NCBI RefSeq assembly: GCF_900112475.1
Contig: NZ_FOLW01000011.1
Location: 1-64,000 of the forward strand
Source of the DNA: Pragia fontium DSM 5563 = ATCC 49100
Lineage (GTDB): Bacteria; Pseudomonadota; Gammaproteobacteria; Enterobacterales; Enterobacteriaceae
DNA length: 64,000 bases
Direction of reading: 5' to 3'
This document shows positions 63,766 through 64,000 of this stretch, piece after piece (the first letter of the stretch is position 1; every line of letters starts with the position of its first letter). A model generated the notes under the pieces. The model saw nothing but the letters and a program-made list of their open reading frames with translations. It did no database searches and was not told the DNA's origin. Both the position numbers and the translations under genes were made by a program.

Positions 63766-64000
63766 ATGTCTTTTTTAAATAAGCATTCATACGTGATTGG
63801 TGCTTTGCTTTTTGCATTGCCCGTTTTTAGCATTTCTGCTAATCAGTTAACGAATAATAACAAAAATGAGAAGAATGAGAACGTAGTACAGGCTGAATCT
63901 ACCCCGGTTAAGGAGCAATCAACTGCATCAGTAGAAGCCGTTGGTTCAGTTCAAAAGGATGCGGTTGTATCCACATCAACTCCGGAACAAGCTATTGTCG
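63766..64000 (+). CDS. fkpA: Probable FkpA, 5' end only (periplasmic FKBP isomerase)
   Basis: 78 codons are visible; the rest is outside the window. ATG at 63766 with AAGGA upstream. A signal peptide (hydrophobic VIGALLFALPVFSISA, cleavage near residue 25) is followed by an Asn/Lys/Glu/Val-rich stretch. No isomerase domain is in view, so the name rests on synteny: E. coli fkpA is divergent from slyX at this place. The Asn/Gln-rich N-terminal extension is unlike E. coli FkpA. Confidence 0.6.
   Translation, partial: MSFLNKHSYVIGALLFALPVFSISANQLTNNNKNEKNENVVQAESTPVKEQSTASVEAVGSVQKDAVVSTSTPEQAIV

Noticed and set aside
63744-63782. ATG at 63744 upstream of the fkpA-like gene
   Set aside because: Its frame stops after twelve codons.

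Overview
The window is a chromosomal segment of a member of the Enterobacterales. Most genes are near-identical in length and motif to Escherichia coli genes, and long runs keep the E. coli gene order: gntX/bioH/nfuA, feoABC-yhgF-greB-ompR-envZ-pckA-hslO-hslR-igaA-nudE-mrcA-hofMNOPQ-aroKB-damX-dam-rpe-gph-trpS, and argD-yhfK-crp-prkB-yheUTS-kefGB-slyD-slyX-fkpA. Several E. coli neighbours are absent (yhgE, yrfG, yhfA, yheV, pabA/fic) and the junctions carry different genes, so this is not Escherichia itself. A Budviciaceae-type genus (Pragia, Budvicia, Limnobaculum) is my guess, by inference only.

Layout. 1-3.7 kb: the 3' end of a trimeric autotransporter adhesin (YadA family), followed by a lipoprotein with BamE-like and OmpA-like domains (resembling TpgA of Acinetobacter) and an unrecognised exported protein with a Pro/Glu/Lys tail. 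These three look like one operon and are the least described part of the window. 3.8-9.3 kb: nfuA and gntX (minus), bioH and a small DUF1471 exported protein (plus), then feoCBA (minus). A perfect FNR box and a strong Fur box lie upstream of feoA. 9.9-24.3 kb: transcription elongation factors (tex, greB), the OmpR/EnvZ osmosensor pair, PEP carboxykinase, heat-shock proteins Hsp33 and Hsp15, IgaA, NudE and PBP1A.

24.4-34.5 kb: a complete, tightly overlapping five-gene hofMNOPQ operon (PilMNOPQ-like DNA-uptake/secretin components), followed by the aroK-aroB-damX-dam-rpe-gph-trpS superoperon. 34.5-50.4 kb is the variable part relative to E. coli. It holds a periplasmic HCX5R phosphatase, codBA with a PurR-type operator, ppiA, a large FAD/Fe-S D-lactate dehydrogenase-like protein, yjgR, and a full rspA-rspB-ydfJ-ydfI sugar-acid cluster with its GntR-type regulator rspR.

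50.4-64 kb: argD behind two tandem ARG boxes, yhfK, crp, prkB, yheU, yheT, a LysE-family exporter, the ABC-F protein yheS, the kefGB potassium efflux pair, slyD, slyX and the 5' end of a probable fkpA. Intergenic ends are marked by many clear hairpin terminators. No tRNA, rRNA, CRISPR array, insertion sequence or prophage gene was seen.
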